From assembly GCA_036490215.1 (NCBI GenBank), contig DASXEH010000095.1, positions 251,499 to 315,498 on the forward strand: a stretch of DNA of 64,000 nt. Direction: 5' to 3'. A program made the translations under genes and the position numbers. The number at the start of each line of letters is the position of its first letter. Within the stretch, counting starts at the first letter, position 1. This DNA comes from JASHSH01 sp036490215. Its GTDB lineage: Bacteria > Pseudomonadota > Alphaproteobacteria > Rhodospirillales > Magnetospirillaceae. The notes beneath the pieces were generated by a model, which saw only the letters and a program-made list of their open reading frames with translations, was not told the DNA's origin and searched no databases. Below, piece after piece: positions 16,268-24,795 of this stretch.

Positions 16268-17899
16268 TTATTTGGCCCGTTTGATCGAGCGGTAATCGAG
16301 AACCAGGTGGAACCAGTAGGTATAACCTTCGATCGATGGCTGCATCGCAACGTCACGGAAATCGTTGACGAGCGGAATGCGCGGCACATCGTCGAATGCG
16401 ATCTTGATGAAGCTCTTGACCTCGGTCGCGTATTTCGTCGGATCGGTCTCGAAACGCGCGGCCTCGATCTGCTTGTCCATCTCCGGGTTCTTGTAGTTCA
16501 TGTCGTCGAACACGGAATTGTTGATGCCGTCATAGGTCCAATAGAAATAGTAGTCGGGATAGTTGAGCCACGCCTTGAAGCTCATGATGAGCATCGGCAT
16601 GTCCTTCTTGTTCAGGCGCGTGTACCACTCGGCGCCCGACACTTTCTCGATTTGCAAATCGACGCCGATCTTCTTCAGGGCATCCTGCGTAAGCACGGCG
16701 ATCGGTTCGCGCGTCGTCGAGGTGGTGACGTCGTAGCTGATCGTTGTCTTGAACCCGTTGGGATAGCCCGCTTCCTTCAGCAGTTCCTTCGCCTTGGCGA
16801 GATCGGTGTGGTAGGGCGAGGGTTGCGGCCAATCGGTCGTAGTCGGATCGCCCTTGCCGCCGAACATGCCAATGCCGCGGTCATAGAGACCGGTATGCAG
16901 AATGTCTTCGTAAGGGATGGCATAGGCCATCGCCTGGCGGACCTTGACATTGTCGAAGGGCGGCTTGGTCACGTTCATATCGATGTAGAGCAACTCGGCA
17001 TCGATCTGCGTGCCGACCACCTTCAGCTTCCCGGCCTTCTTCAGTTCCGAGAAATCCTTGGGTGGCAGGTTGAAGGACAGATCCGCATCGCCCTTCTCGA
17101 GCAGCGCGCGGCGCGTGCCGGCCGATTCGATCTGCTTTTCGATCACCTTTTTCATGGCGGGCAACGGACCCGACTTCCAATTCTCGAATCGCTTGAAGAC
17201 GATCTCGGTGCCGGGCTTCCAGCTGTCCACCATATAGGCGCCGCCGCCGGCGTCGTTCTTGCCGACCCAGTCGAGCGCCCACGGGTCAGTCGCCGTCGCA
17301 TGCGCCTTGGCCAGTTTAGAATTGACGATCATCGCGATCGGCACCGCCAGATTGGGCAGTTCCAGCTTGTTCGGCTTCGGGAAATCGACGCGGATCGTGT
17401 GTGGGTCGACCACGACGAACTGATCGGGCGTTTTCATTTCGCTGGCACCCATCTGGATGCCGGGGAAGCCGCCGACGGAGACGGCGCGGTCGAAGGACCA
17501 CTTCACGTCATCGGCGGTGACGGGCGAGCCGTCGTGGAACGTCGCATCTTTGCGTAGATGGAAGGTGACGGACTTACCATCGGGCGCCACGTCCCAGCTT
17601 TCCGCCAGTTCCGGCTGAAACTTGGTGTAGTCGTAGGAGATGGTGCCATCGGGCAAGGTCTTCATGCCGTGCGTGATGAGGCGGTCATAGATGTTCCACG
17701 ATACTTCATGCGTCGGCACGTTCGCGGTGCTGGCGTCGATATCGAGTGTGGCGGGGCCTTCCTCGGCCACGACGATCAAAGTTTCTGCCCGGGACTGAGC
17801 AAAAGCGGGACTGGAACCGAATGCTCCAACGGCGGTCAGAATCGCAGCCAGAACGCTGGCTCCCCAAGGGCGGTGCTGCCTGAATGGCATGTTCAACAT
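16268..17899 (-). CDS. Periplasmic substrate-binding protein of an oligopeptide-type ABC importer (SBP family 5)
   Basis: A 543-residue binding protein. ATG 17899 has AGGAGA six bases upstream. A signal peptide with Ala-rich cleavage site (AFGSSPAFAQ) precedes the family-5 fold: PDGKSVTFHLRKDATFHDGSPV is the typical SBP_bac_5 sequence near residue 100. It delivers peptides, opines, amides or similar compounds to the permease encoded divergently at 18233-21990. Cluster 5 proteins are too diverse to name the ligand. Expressed with the amidase on the minus strand. Confidence 0.88.
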   Translation of the reverse strand: MLNMPFRQHRPWGASVLAAILTAVGAFGSSPAFAQSRAETLIVVAEEGPATLDIDASTANVPTHEVSWNIYDRLITHGMKTLPDGTISYDYTKFQPELAESWDVAPDGKSVTFHLRKDATFHDGSPVTADDVKWSFDRAVSVGGFPGIQMGASEMKTPDQFVVVDPHTIRVDFPKPNKLELPNLAVPIAMIVNSKLAKAHATATDPWALDWVGKNDAGGGAYMVDSWKPGTEIVFKRFENWKSGPLPAMKKVIEKQIESAGTRRALLEKGDADLSFNLPPKDFSELKKAGKLKVVGTQIDAELLYIDMNVTKPPFDNVKVRQAMAYAIPYEDILHTGLYDRGIGMFGGKGDPTTTDWPQPSPYHTDLAKAKELLKEAGYPNGFKTTISYDVTTSTTREPIAVLTQDALKKIGVDLQIEKVSGAEWYTRLNKKDMPMLIMSFKAWLNYPDYYFYWTYDGINNSVFDDMNYKNPEMDKQIEAARFETDPTKYATEVKSFIKIAFDDVPRIPLVNDFRDVAMQPSIEGYTYWFHLVLDYRSIKRAK

Positions 17900-18232
17900 A
17901 GCGATCTCCTTCAAGTCGGATCGCGCCCCGGCGCGACCTCAGCTATATGTGCAACATGATTATTACGCAAGTGTCATGCCAGGCTGTCCGGAGGATTGTT
18001 GAGACCCTAAAGGGCTATAATCGCTCATTTTCGCGTTTCTCGTCGATCAATTTAGCACATTACTTGCCTAAAAATCATATTGCGTGCCTAGAATGTGAGC
18101 ATGACTGCCGATCCTCTCCGGAGCGGCGACGCGATTCCTTGGCAAATTGCGCTGCCATCGATGGCACGGAACTTGCGCCTTCTTCCTTTCGGCGCATGCC
18201 CTTGTCGGTGAACGAGCGGGAAAGCGGTTACG
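17900..18232. promoter_or_regulatory. Divergent intergenic region between the binding protein and permease genes
   Basis: These 333 bases separate two outward-reading units of one transport system, so promoters for both must lie here. About 17940-18110 is clearly richer in A/T than the surrounding DNA. I could not pick a convincing pair of -35/-10 boxes or an operator matching the one before the XRE-cupin gene. Confidence 0.45.
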
Positions 18233-19252
18233 GTGTCGATGGTACGATTGATTGCAGGGCGTCTGGCGGCGGCGGTGCCGAATTTGATCGGCGTCATCGT
18301 CATCACGTTTATTCTGACTCATCTTTTACCTGGCGATCCGGCCGCGTATTTCGCGGGCCCATCGGCGACTGCGGCCTCGGTCGAGGAAACCCGCCATCGC
18401 CTTGGGCTTGACCACAGTCTGATCGAACAGTTCGCACTCTATGTAAAAGGCCTCGCGCAGGGCGATCTGGGAAACTCGTTGATTTCCGGGCAGCCGGTGC
18501 TCGCCGATCTGATCAATCGCTTGCCGGCCTCGTTCGAATTGACCTTCGGTGCCCTGCTGCTCGCCGTTGTGATCGGCATTCCGCTCGGCATGCAGGCGGC
18601 GCTGCATCCTGGCAGTTGGATCGATCGCCTGTGCAACGCGATCTCGACCTTGGGACAGGCGATGCCGACCTTCTTCCTCGGTCTGCTGCTGGTGTTCGTC
18701 TTCTATTATCTGCTGGGCTGGGCGCCGGCGCCGCTGGGTCGGCTCGACAGTATGTTCGAGCCGCCACCGACGGTGACCACGTTCTGGACCATCGATTCGC
18801 TGCTCGTTGGCGACCTCTCGCTGTTCTGGGCTGTGTTCTCGCAACTGATCCTGCCCGTCGTGACCTTGGGTTTGTTCGGCGTCGGCCCCTTGGCCCGGAT
18901 GACGCGCGCCAGCTTATTGGAGGTCTTGAGCAGCGACTATGTTCGTACCGCGCGTGCAGCCGGATTGCCGCGCCACCAGGTGCTGTGGACCTATGCCTTT
19001 CGCAACGCGCTGGTGCCGGTGCTGAACACGGCCGGGATGGTGTTTTCGTTTTTGCTCGGCGCCAATGTGCTGGTGGAAAAGGTCTTCGGCTGGCCCGGCA
19101 TCGGTGCTTACGCCATCGAGGCGCTGTTGGCATCGGATTTCGCGCCTGTGCAAGGCTTCGTCATCGTCATGGCTTTGTTCTATGTGTTGGTCAATCTGAC
19201 GATCGATGTGGTCACGGTTCTCGTCGATCCACGCGTGGCCTTCGATGCTTGA
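18233..19252 (+). CDS. ABC transporter permease, DppB/OppB type
   Basis: A 339-residue inner-membrane permease with six TM segments. The first helix (AAAVPNLIGVIVITFILTHL) followed by LPGDPAAYF is the N-terminal hallmark of the DppB/OppB group, and the EAA loop reads YVRTARAAGLPRHQVLWTYA near residue 238. Start is GTG 18233, or ATG 18239 two codons later. It pairs with the next permease and overlaps it by 8 bases. Confidence 0.9.
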   Translation: MSMVRLIAGRLAAAVPNLIGVIVITFILTHLLPGDPAAYFAGPSATAASVEETRHRLGLDHSLIEQFALYVKGLAQGDLGNSLISGQPVLADLINRLPASFELTFGALLLAVVIGIPLGMQAALHPGSWIDRLCNAISTLGQAMPTFFLGLLLVFVFYYLLGWAPAPLGRLDSMFEPPPTVTTFWTIDSLLVGDLSLFWAVFSQLILPVVTLGLFGVGPLARMTRASLLEVLSSDYVRTARAAGLPRHQVLWTYAFRNALVPVLNTAGMVFSFLLGANVLVEKVFGWPGIGAYAIEALLASDFAPVQGFVIVMALFYVLVNLTIDVVTVLVDPRVAFDA

Positions 19253-20087
19253 CCAGGCCTCCATCGCGTATCGCTTACGCGCCATGCGGCCCGGATCGCT
19301 GATTGCCCTCGCGCTGCTTGCACTTCTAATTCTGGTGGCGCTGATCGGCTCCTATCTGGTGCCGTATGATCCACTGTCGCCAGATCCCAAACACGCGCTG
19401 ATGCCGCCCAACCCGGCGCATCTCTTCGGCACTGACCAATTCGGCCGCGACATTCTCAGTCGCGTGGTGGTGGCGACGCGGCTCGATCTTGCCATCGCCT
19501 TTGCCGCTGTGTTGGTGTCGTTGATCGCCGGCAGCGTGTTGGGCGCTTTCGCCGGCTGGTCGGGCGGTTGGGTCGACCGGATCTTGGGCCGGCTGATCGA
19601 TACGATCATGGCGTTCCCGCTGTTCGTCCTCGCCGTGGGCATCGCCGCTGGGTTGGGCAATTCGATTTCGAGCGTCGTCATCGCGACCGCTATCGTCAAT
19701 TTGCCGTTCTATGCGCGGCAGACGCGCAGCGAGGTCAATCGCCGCCGGACCGCCGCTTATGTTGAGGCGGCCTATCTCTCGGGATTCTCCCCTCTGTCGA
19801 TCGTCAGCCTGCACATCATGCCGAATGTCGTACCACCGTTGATGGTGCAGTCGTCGCTCAACATGGGTTGGGCGATTCTGAATGCCGCCGGCCTCTCCTT
19901 CATCGGTCTGGGCGTGCGCCCGCCGCAGGCGGAATGGGGCATCATGGTCTCGGACGGTGCGACCAACATCATCTCGGGCGAGTGGTGGATGTTCGTCTTC
20001 CCGGGCGCCGTTCTACTCATTGCCGTGCTGATCTTCTCCCTGGTGGGCGATGCGCTGCGCGACATCCTCGACCCAAAACGCCGATGA
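19245..20087 (+). CDS. ABC transporter permease, DppC/OppC type
   Basis: A 280-residue permease. ATG 19245 lies within the end of the dppB-like gene. One TM helix at residues 15-37 precedes the conserved HLFGTDQFGRDILSRVV block and five more helices; the EAA loop is YVEAAYLSGFSPLSIVSLHI near residue 175. It forms the translocation pore with the preceding permease. The stop overlaps the first ATPase gene as ATGA. Confidence 0.9.
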   Translation: MLDQASIAYRLRAMRPGSLIALALLALLILVALIGSYLVPYDPLSPDPKHALMPPNPAHLFGTDQFGRDILSRVVVATRLDLAIAFAAVLVSLIAGSVLGAFAGWSGGWVDRILGRLIDTIMAFPLFVLAVGIAAGLGNSISSVVIATAIVNLPFYARQTRSEVNRRRTAAYVEAAYLSGFSPLSIVSLHIMPNVVPPLMVQSSLNMGWAILNAAGLSFIGLGVRPPQAEWGIMVSDGATNIISGEWWMFVFPGAVLLIAVLIFSLVGDALRDILDPKRR

Positions 20088-21061
20088 CGGACGTGACAGC
20101 CGATAACGCCGCGATGCTCCTGCGGATGCGCGATCTCTCGATTCGCTTCGGCGATTCCGCGCAAAGACTGCCGACGGTCGATCGCGTCAGCCTCGATATC
20201 GCGCCGGGCGAGATCGTCGCACTGGTCGGCGAAAGCGGATCGGGGAAGTCGCTGCTCGCCCATACCATCGCAGGTATTCTCGACCCGGCCGCCAAACTCG
20301 ATGCGACGACGCTCGACGTCGCCGGGGTGAATGTGCTGGCCGAGGGCTGGGATGGGTTGCGTGGCCGCCGCGTGGGTATCGTCTTTCAGAATTCGCGGGC
20401 CGCGCTCAACCCGGTGCGCAAGATCGGCCAGCACATCGTCGATGTGCTGCGGGCACACACGGATGGTAGACGGGGCGCGCGTCGCGAGGCTGCGATCCAG
20501 GCCCTAGCCTCGGTGCGTATTCCCGATGCGGTCCGGCGCTTCGATGCCTATCCGGGCGAACTGTCCGGTGGCATGTGCCAGCGTGTGATGCTGGCGCTCG
20601 CTCTGGCCGGCAATCCATCGCTGCTGATCGCCGATGAGCCGACCACAGGCCTCGATGTCACGACTCAGGCGGCCATTCTGGCGTTGATCGTCGAACACGC
20701 GCGCGCCCGAGGCATGGCGACACTGTTGATCACCCATGACCTCGAACTGGCCCGCGCCTATGCCGAGCGTGTCGTGGTCATGCATGCCGGGCAGATCGTC
20801 GAGGACGCGTCGGTCGCGGCCCTTTTCACGCAGTCGCATCATCCTTATTCACGGCTTCTGATCGGGGCAACACCGGCGGCCATCGACCATGTTGAGGCGT
20901 TGACGGGCATCCCCGGCACCATTCCGGCCCTCGACACGCAAACCCCGGCCTGTCGGTTCGCCGATCGTTGCAACCGCGTCGACGAACGCTGTCGGTCCAC
21001 TTTCCCGATGCCCGTTATCGACGCCAACGGCCATCGCTCCATGTGCTGGCACCCGTCATGA
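20084..21061 (+). CDS. ABC transporter ATP-binding protein, DppD/OppD type
   Basis: A 325-residue ATPase: Walker A GESGSGKS near residue 48, signature LSGGMCQRV near 162, Walker B LLIADEPTTGLD near 185 and the H-loop LITHD. The C-terminal oligopeptide-transporter extension has the Cys motif CRFADRCNRVDERC near 290-304, as in DppD/OppD proteins, where these cysteines can hold an Fe-S cluster. Overlaps both neighbours by 4 bases. Confidence 0.9.
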   Translation: MTDVTADNAAMLLRMRDLSIRFGDSAQRLPTVDRVSLDIAPGEIVALVGESGSGKSLLAHTIAGILDPAAKLDATTLDVAGVNVLAEGWDGLRGRRVGIVFQNSRAALNPVRKIGQHIVDVLRAHTDGRRGARREAAIQALASVRIPDAVRRFDAYPGELSGGMCQRVMLALALAGNPSLLIADEPTTGLDVTTQAAILALIVEHARARGMATLLITHDLELARAYAERVVVMHAGQIVEDASVAALFTQSHHPYSRLLIGATPAAIDHVEALTGIPGTIPALDTQTPACRFADRCNRVDERCRSTFPMPVIDANGHRSMCWHPS

Positions 21062-21990
21062 GCGCGCTGTTGCAGATTGCGGGCCTCAGCAAACAGTTCC
21101 CCGTCGGCGGCGGGCGGATGCTTCATGCGGTCGACGGGGTCGACTTCGAGCTCAAAGAAGGCGAAAGCCTCGGGATCGTCGGCGAGAGCGGATCGGGCAA
21201 ATCAACATTGGCCCGGCTGATCGCGCGGCTGGCGGATCCGACCGCGGGCGCGGTTCGCTTCGAGGGGCGCGATATTGGGGCAATCCCAGTGCGCAAATTC
21301 GCGGCCGATCAGGCGCGGCGGGATATTCAGCTCGTCTTCCAAAGCGCAGGCGACGCGCTCAACCCCGCCTACAGCGCCGCGCGGAATATCGCTGTCGGGC
21401 TCGGCGGCTCGCGGCTGAACACCGAAACACGCGCGCTCGTGGAACAGATTGCTGGCGAAGTCGGGCTCGATGCGTCGCTGCTCGACCGCCGCCCGCATCA
21501 GTTATCGGGCGGGCAGCAGGCCCGCGTCGGCATCGCCCGCGCCTTGGCTTCCGAACCACGGCTGCTCATTCTCGATGAGCCGACCGCGCCGCTCGACGTC
21601 TCGGTCCAGGCGACGATCTTGAAATTGATTGATGGTCTCAGGCGGTCGCGCCGCCTCAGCCTTATCTTCGTGTCACACGATCTCGATGTCGTGCGCCTGA
21701 TATGCGACCGGGTGATGGTGCTGTATCTCGGCCGCGTTGCCGAGATTGGTCCGGTCGACCAGGTGCTGAAAGCACCGCGCCATCCGTATACGCGTGCTCT
21801 GATCGATGCGATGCCCGGCCGTGGTAAGCCCGTCATCTTGGCGGGTGAGGCGACAAGTCCCATCGATCCCAATGTAGTGGCCTGTCTCTTTGCCAGTCGT
21901 TGCAGCAAAGTGAATGAAGGTTGCGGCAAGCAACGCCCCCCTCTGATCTCAGTGGGGTCGGATCACCAAGCCGCGTGTCTGCGCCTCTGA
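21058..21990 (+). CDS. ABC transporter ATP-binding protein, DppF/OppF type
   Basis: A 310-residue ATPase, the second nucleotide-binding subunit. Walker A is GESGSGKST near residue 42, signature LSGGQQARV near 150 and Walker B LLILDEPTAPLD. The C-terminus has the same type of Cys pattern (CLFASRCSKVNEGC) as DppF/OppF. It is the last gene of the four-gene operon; the stop is followed after 15 bases by the convergent regulator gene. Confidence 0.9.
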   Translation: MSALLQIAGLSKQFPVGGGRMLHAVDGVDFELKEGESLGIVGESGSGKSTLARLIARLADPTAGAVRFEGRDIGAIPVRKFAADQARRDIQLVFQSAGDALNPAYSAARNIAVGLGGSRLNTETRALVEQIAGEVGLDASLLDRRPHQLSGGQQARVGIARALASEPRLLILDEPTAPLDVSVQATILKLIDGLRRSRRLSLIFVSHDLDVVRLICDRVMVLYLGRVAEIGPVDQVLKAPRHPYTRALIDAMPGRGKPVILAGEATSPIDPNVVACLFASRCSKVNEGCGKQRPPLISVGSDHQAACLRL

Positions 21991-22005
21991 CGGCGTGCTA
22001 ATGTC

Positions 22006-22596
22006 TTAGTGGATTTGCGGCGTGTTGACCCAGACGATCCGCGCGGTCTCTTTGCCGACATTGCGGTAGCTGTTGGGCAAGTACGCCTTGAAGAAGAACG
22101 AGTCGCCCGCCTTCATGTGATAGACGGTGCCATCGATATTGAGATCGACCTCGCCAGCGAGAAGATAGCCCAGCGCTTCGCCCTGATGGGTGATCGAATC
22201 GTTCTTCTCGCCGCCCGGCTCGATGACGTGGACGTTCCCCTCGAGCAGATTGCCTGCGGCCAGCGGCACCAGCCGCTCGTAGCTGACGCCTTTCCCGCCA
22301 CGCAGCGCGTCACCGGCGACGACCAGGCGATCCGCGGGTGTCAGCACCAGTTTGTGGGTGTCGATTTCAAGACCGAAGAACGAACCCAAATCGCGATCGA
22401 GCACGGTGACGATCTTATTGAGCATCACTAGCGACGGCATGACTTTGCCGGCTTCAATCTTGGATATCATGCTTTCGTCGCATCCAACCTTCTCAGCCAG
22501 GTCGCGCATGCGCATGCCCTTCAGGATGCGCGCATGGCGAACGCGCGCGCCCACCTGTAACGCTTCGACTGCCCGCTCGTCCGACTTGTCGTCCAT
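22006..22596 (-). CDS. XRE-cupin transcriptional regulator
   Basis: A 196-residue regulator: XRE helix-turn-helix at about residues 15-70 (MRDLAEKVGCDESMISKIEA) and a cupin domain at about 120-190 (GEALGYLLAGEVDLNIDGTV, MKAGDSFFFKAYLPNSYRN). Proteins of this layout often control amino acid, polyamine or osmolyte use. It faces the end of the dpp-like operon and is the best candidate regulator of it. I start at ATG 22596; a 16-base palindrome lies 68 bases upstream. Confidence 0.88.
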   Translation of the reverse strand: MDDKSDERAVEALQVGARVRHARILKGMRMRDLAEKVGCDESMISKIEAGKVMPSLVMLNKIVTVLDRDLGSFFGLEIDTHKLVLTPADRLVVAGDALRGGKGVSYERLVPLAAGNLLEGNVHVIEPGGEKNDSITHQGEALGYLLAGEVDLNIDGTVYHMKAGDSFFFKAYLPNSYRNVGKETARIVWVNTPQIH

Positions 22597-22663
22597 AACG
22601 CAATTTGCCGCAGCAAACACACCGCCGCCGGCAACTCCCAGTGGTACCAAACGACTGCACCGT

Positions 22664-22679
22664 ATCGGTTTTAACCGAT
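22664..22679. promoter_or_regulatory. Candidate operator upstream of the XRE-cupin gene
   Basis: Perfect inverted repeat ATCGGTT-TT-AACCGAT, 68 bases before the regulator start and 34 bases before the following plus-strand gene. Size and place fit an autoregulatory site; no second copy was found in the 17900-18232 promoter region. Confidence 0.5.
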
Positions 22680-22712
22680 CGTGCAAGCCCCATGATTTTA
22701 AAGCATGAGGCC

Positions 22713-23351
22713 ATGGATTTATGGTCCCCTGGAGTTCTTTGGGAAGCGCGGATCTCCCTGGGTTGGAGGGGACGGCGGAAGGGACAAACCGGTCAGTGCA
22801 CGTTCCACGAACAGCGGCATGAAGCTGCCGCTCTTCACCGTATTGACGACCATCACATCGGCAACGACGACGCGTCGAGCCGTCGACCCCTCTATCGCTG
22901 GAACCTCCTCGCCACGGTCGTAGGCTTGGTGCTGATCTTGACCGAAATAGGAGACCAGCGCGTCTTGGGCGAACACCTGCTTCTGGCCGACGCCACGTCC
23001 ATCTCCTGTGGAATGGCGCTGACGATCATTGGCCTGACGTTCGCCGTCTGGGCGCGACGAAGACTCGGTATTTATTGGGCCAGCCGCATCGAATTGAAGG
23101 AAGCCCATCGACTGATCCAGAACGGACCCTATCGGATCATCCGTCATCCGATCTACGCGGGAATCGTTGTGGCGGCCCTTGGTTCCGTCATCGTCGACGC
23201 CGACCTTGACGGGGTGTTTGGCTCTGTCCTGATAGCCGGCAGCTTTTTTCTGAAGCTACGGCGCGAAGAGCGGTTCATGCCGGAGGCCTTTGACGATGAT
23301 TGGCTCGCATGGCGCACGCGCACTTGGGTAATGATTCCGTATCTCTATTAG
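22713..23351 (+). CDS. Isoprenylcysteine carboxyl methyltransferase-like membrane protein, N-terminus doubtful
   Basis: The C-terminal part is clear: hydrophobic helices (RWNLLATVVGLVLILTEIG, MALTIIGLTFAVWARRRLG) and the ICMT/NNMT motif LIQNGPYRIIRHPIYAGIVV, which binds S-adenosylmethionine. The first 60-70 residues in this frame lack the TM helices expected. In the next frame (22705-22923) there is a more family-like start (PWIYGPLEFFG and later KPVSAR), so a frameshift may have broken the gene. Start positions 22692 and 22713 are both possible. It methylates an unknown substrate if functional. Confidence 0.6.
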   Translation: MDLWSPGVLWEARISLGWRGRRKGQTGQCTFHEQRHEAAALHRIDDHHIGNDDASSRRPLYRWNLLATVVGLVLILTEIGDQRVLGEHLLLADATSISCGMALTIIGLTFAVWARRRLGIYWASRIELKEAHRLIQNGPYRIIRHPIYAGIVVAALGSVIVDADLDGVFGSVLIAGSFFLKLRREERFMPEAFDDDWLAWRTRTWVMIPYLY

Positions 23352-23452
23352 GCGTGAGCGCCTAGCTAGGTGATCTTGAAAGTCGAGGTAGATATGTCAG
23401 TTCGTTCGCTCAGCCGAACTCGTTCGCGCGAGGAACGCGGAATCTTATAATA

Positions 23453-24532
23453 TTACTCGTGGTCGAAGGCGTTACGGGAAGCCGGCATCGAGGCGATGGT
23501 CGCTGTCGTCCTCTCCGCTGGTTCGAACACAACCTGCTTGCAGGAATCTCGGACGCGCAGTGTCGGCATCATGACTAGATGTACTGGATCCGTCGTTGCC
23601 TTGCGCGCAAGCCGGTCGAGCAATAGCCGGATGGCCGCGTGTCCGATCTCCGGGATCGGCTGGTTGACCGTCGTCATGCGCGGGGTGAAGGCGTTGGCCC
23701 AGCGAAAATCGTCGATCGACACGATTGAAACGTCGCGCGGACACTGCAGACCCAAATCGGCGATGGCCCGCATCACGCCGATCAGCATGTGATTGTTCGC
23801 GACGAACAATGCGCTTGGCCGGTCTGACCGGGAGAGAAGCTCTTGGCTGACGGTGAACGCATCTTCCTCGCGGAAATTCCCATCGCGCACGAGGCGACCA
23901 TCGTATTCGATGCCCTGCTGCTGTAGCGCCAGACGGTAGCCTTCCTCGCGCTCGCTCGCGACGGACAGGTGGCGGGGCCCGCCGATCATGCCGATGCGCC
24001 GATGGCCAAATGCCAGAATGTGATTCATGGCCTGCGTCGCCGCCAGCACATTGTCGAGCATCACGCTGTCGAAGGGCAGCAGCGGCAACGCCCTGTCGAC
24101 CAAAACAACGGGCATCCGCAGCCCATGCATCTCGGCCAGATCGTAATCGTCGGGGCGTCCGGTCGCCGCCAGAATCAGGCCTTCGACGCGATAGGTCCGC
24201 ATCAACTGCAGATACTCCCGTTCCTTCTGGAATTCCTGATTCGTGTCGCACAACAGGACCGAATAACCCTGCGTCTGCGCCGTCGCTTCGATCACCTGAG
24301 TGAGTTCCGTGAAGTAGGGGTTGGTGATGTCGCCGACAATGAGGCCGATCAGATGCGTCCGACCCTGCTTGAGGCTGCGGGCGATCGCGTCGGGCGCGTA
24401 GCCGAGTTCGCGCACGGCTGCGATCACCCGTTCCTTCAATTCCGGGCTGACGAACGCGGTACCGTTGAGTGTGGCGGAAACGGTAGCGGTGGACACGCCG
24501 GCACGCGTGGCGACGTCCCTGATTGTCGGCAT
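23453..24532 (-). CDS. LacI-family transcriptional regulator
   Basis: A 359-residue repressor. Residues 1-50 are the LacI headpiece (TIRDVATRAGVSTATVSATL), followed by the hinge helix and a periplasmic-binding-type sensor domain (LIGLIVGDITNPYFTELTQV). It is divergent from the dioxygenase and ribose-type ABC genes, so it most likely represses them and responds to the imported sugar-like ligand. The start ATG 24532 lies 263 bases from the dioxygenase start; that gap holds one LacI-type half-symmetric site. Confidence 0.9.
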   Translation of the reverse strand: MPTIRDVATRAGVSTATVSATLNGTAFVSPELKERVIAAVRELGYAPDAIARSLKQGRTHLIGLIVGDITNPYFTELTQVIEATAQTQGYSVLLCDTNQEFQKEREYLQLMRTYRVEGLILAATGRPDDYDLAEMHGLRMPVVLVDRALPLLPFDSVMLDNVLAATQAMNHILAFGHRRIGMIGGPRHLSVASEREEGYRLALQQQGIEYDGRLVRDGNFREEDAFTVSQELLSRSDRPSALFVANNHMLIGVMRAIADLGLQCPRDVSIVSIDDFRWANAFTPRMTTVNQPIPEIGHAAIRLLLDRLARKATTDPVHLVMMPTLRVRDSCKQVVFEPAERTTATIASMPASRNAFDHE

Positions 24533-24631
24533 AGGCGAATATCATCCCTTTACGAGCCTGCCCCCCCCGGCACGACAGGGCGGAATTTCCTGTTGCATCT
24601 TTGTTGCCAGCAGTCTACTAGTTTCTCTCAC

Positions 24632-24643
24632 CTTAACGTTTAG
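24632..24643. promoter_or_regulatory. Possible LacI-family operator
   Basis: CTTAACGTTTAG is a 12-base palindrome around a central CG with one mismatch per half, the layout of LacI/GalR operators. It lies between the LacI gene and its presumed target. Weak on sequence alone. Confidence 0.35.
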
Positions 24644-24795
24644 CTACACGATAAGGTACAAGAAAACGGCCCTAAATCCTGTTGGCCATGGAACGCGCCT
24701 GAGACGTTGGCTTAAGCAGCCGGCGCTCTTAAGTCGTCGGGACGGCGGGGAACAGAGGCAAGGACGGCCGATTTAGCGGCTACAGGAGAGGAAAA

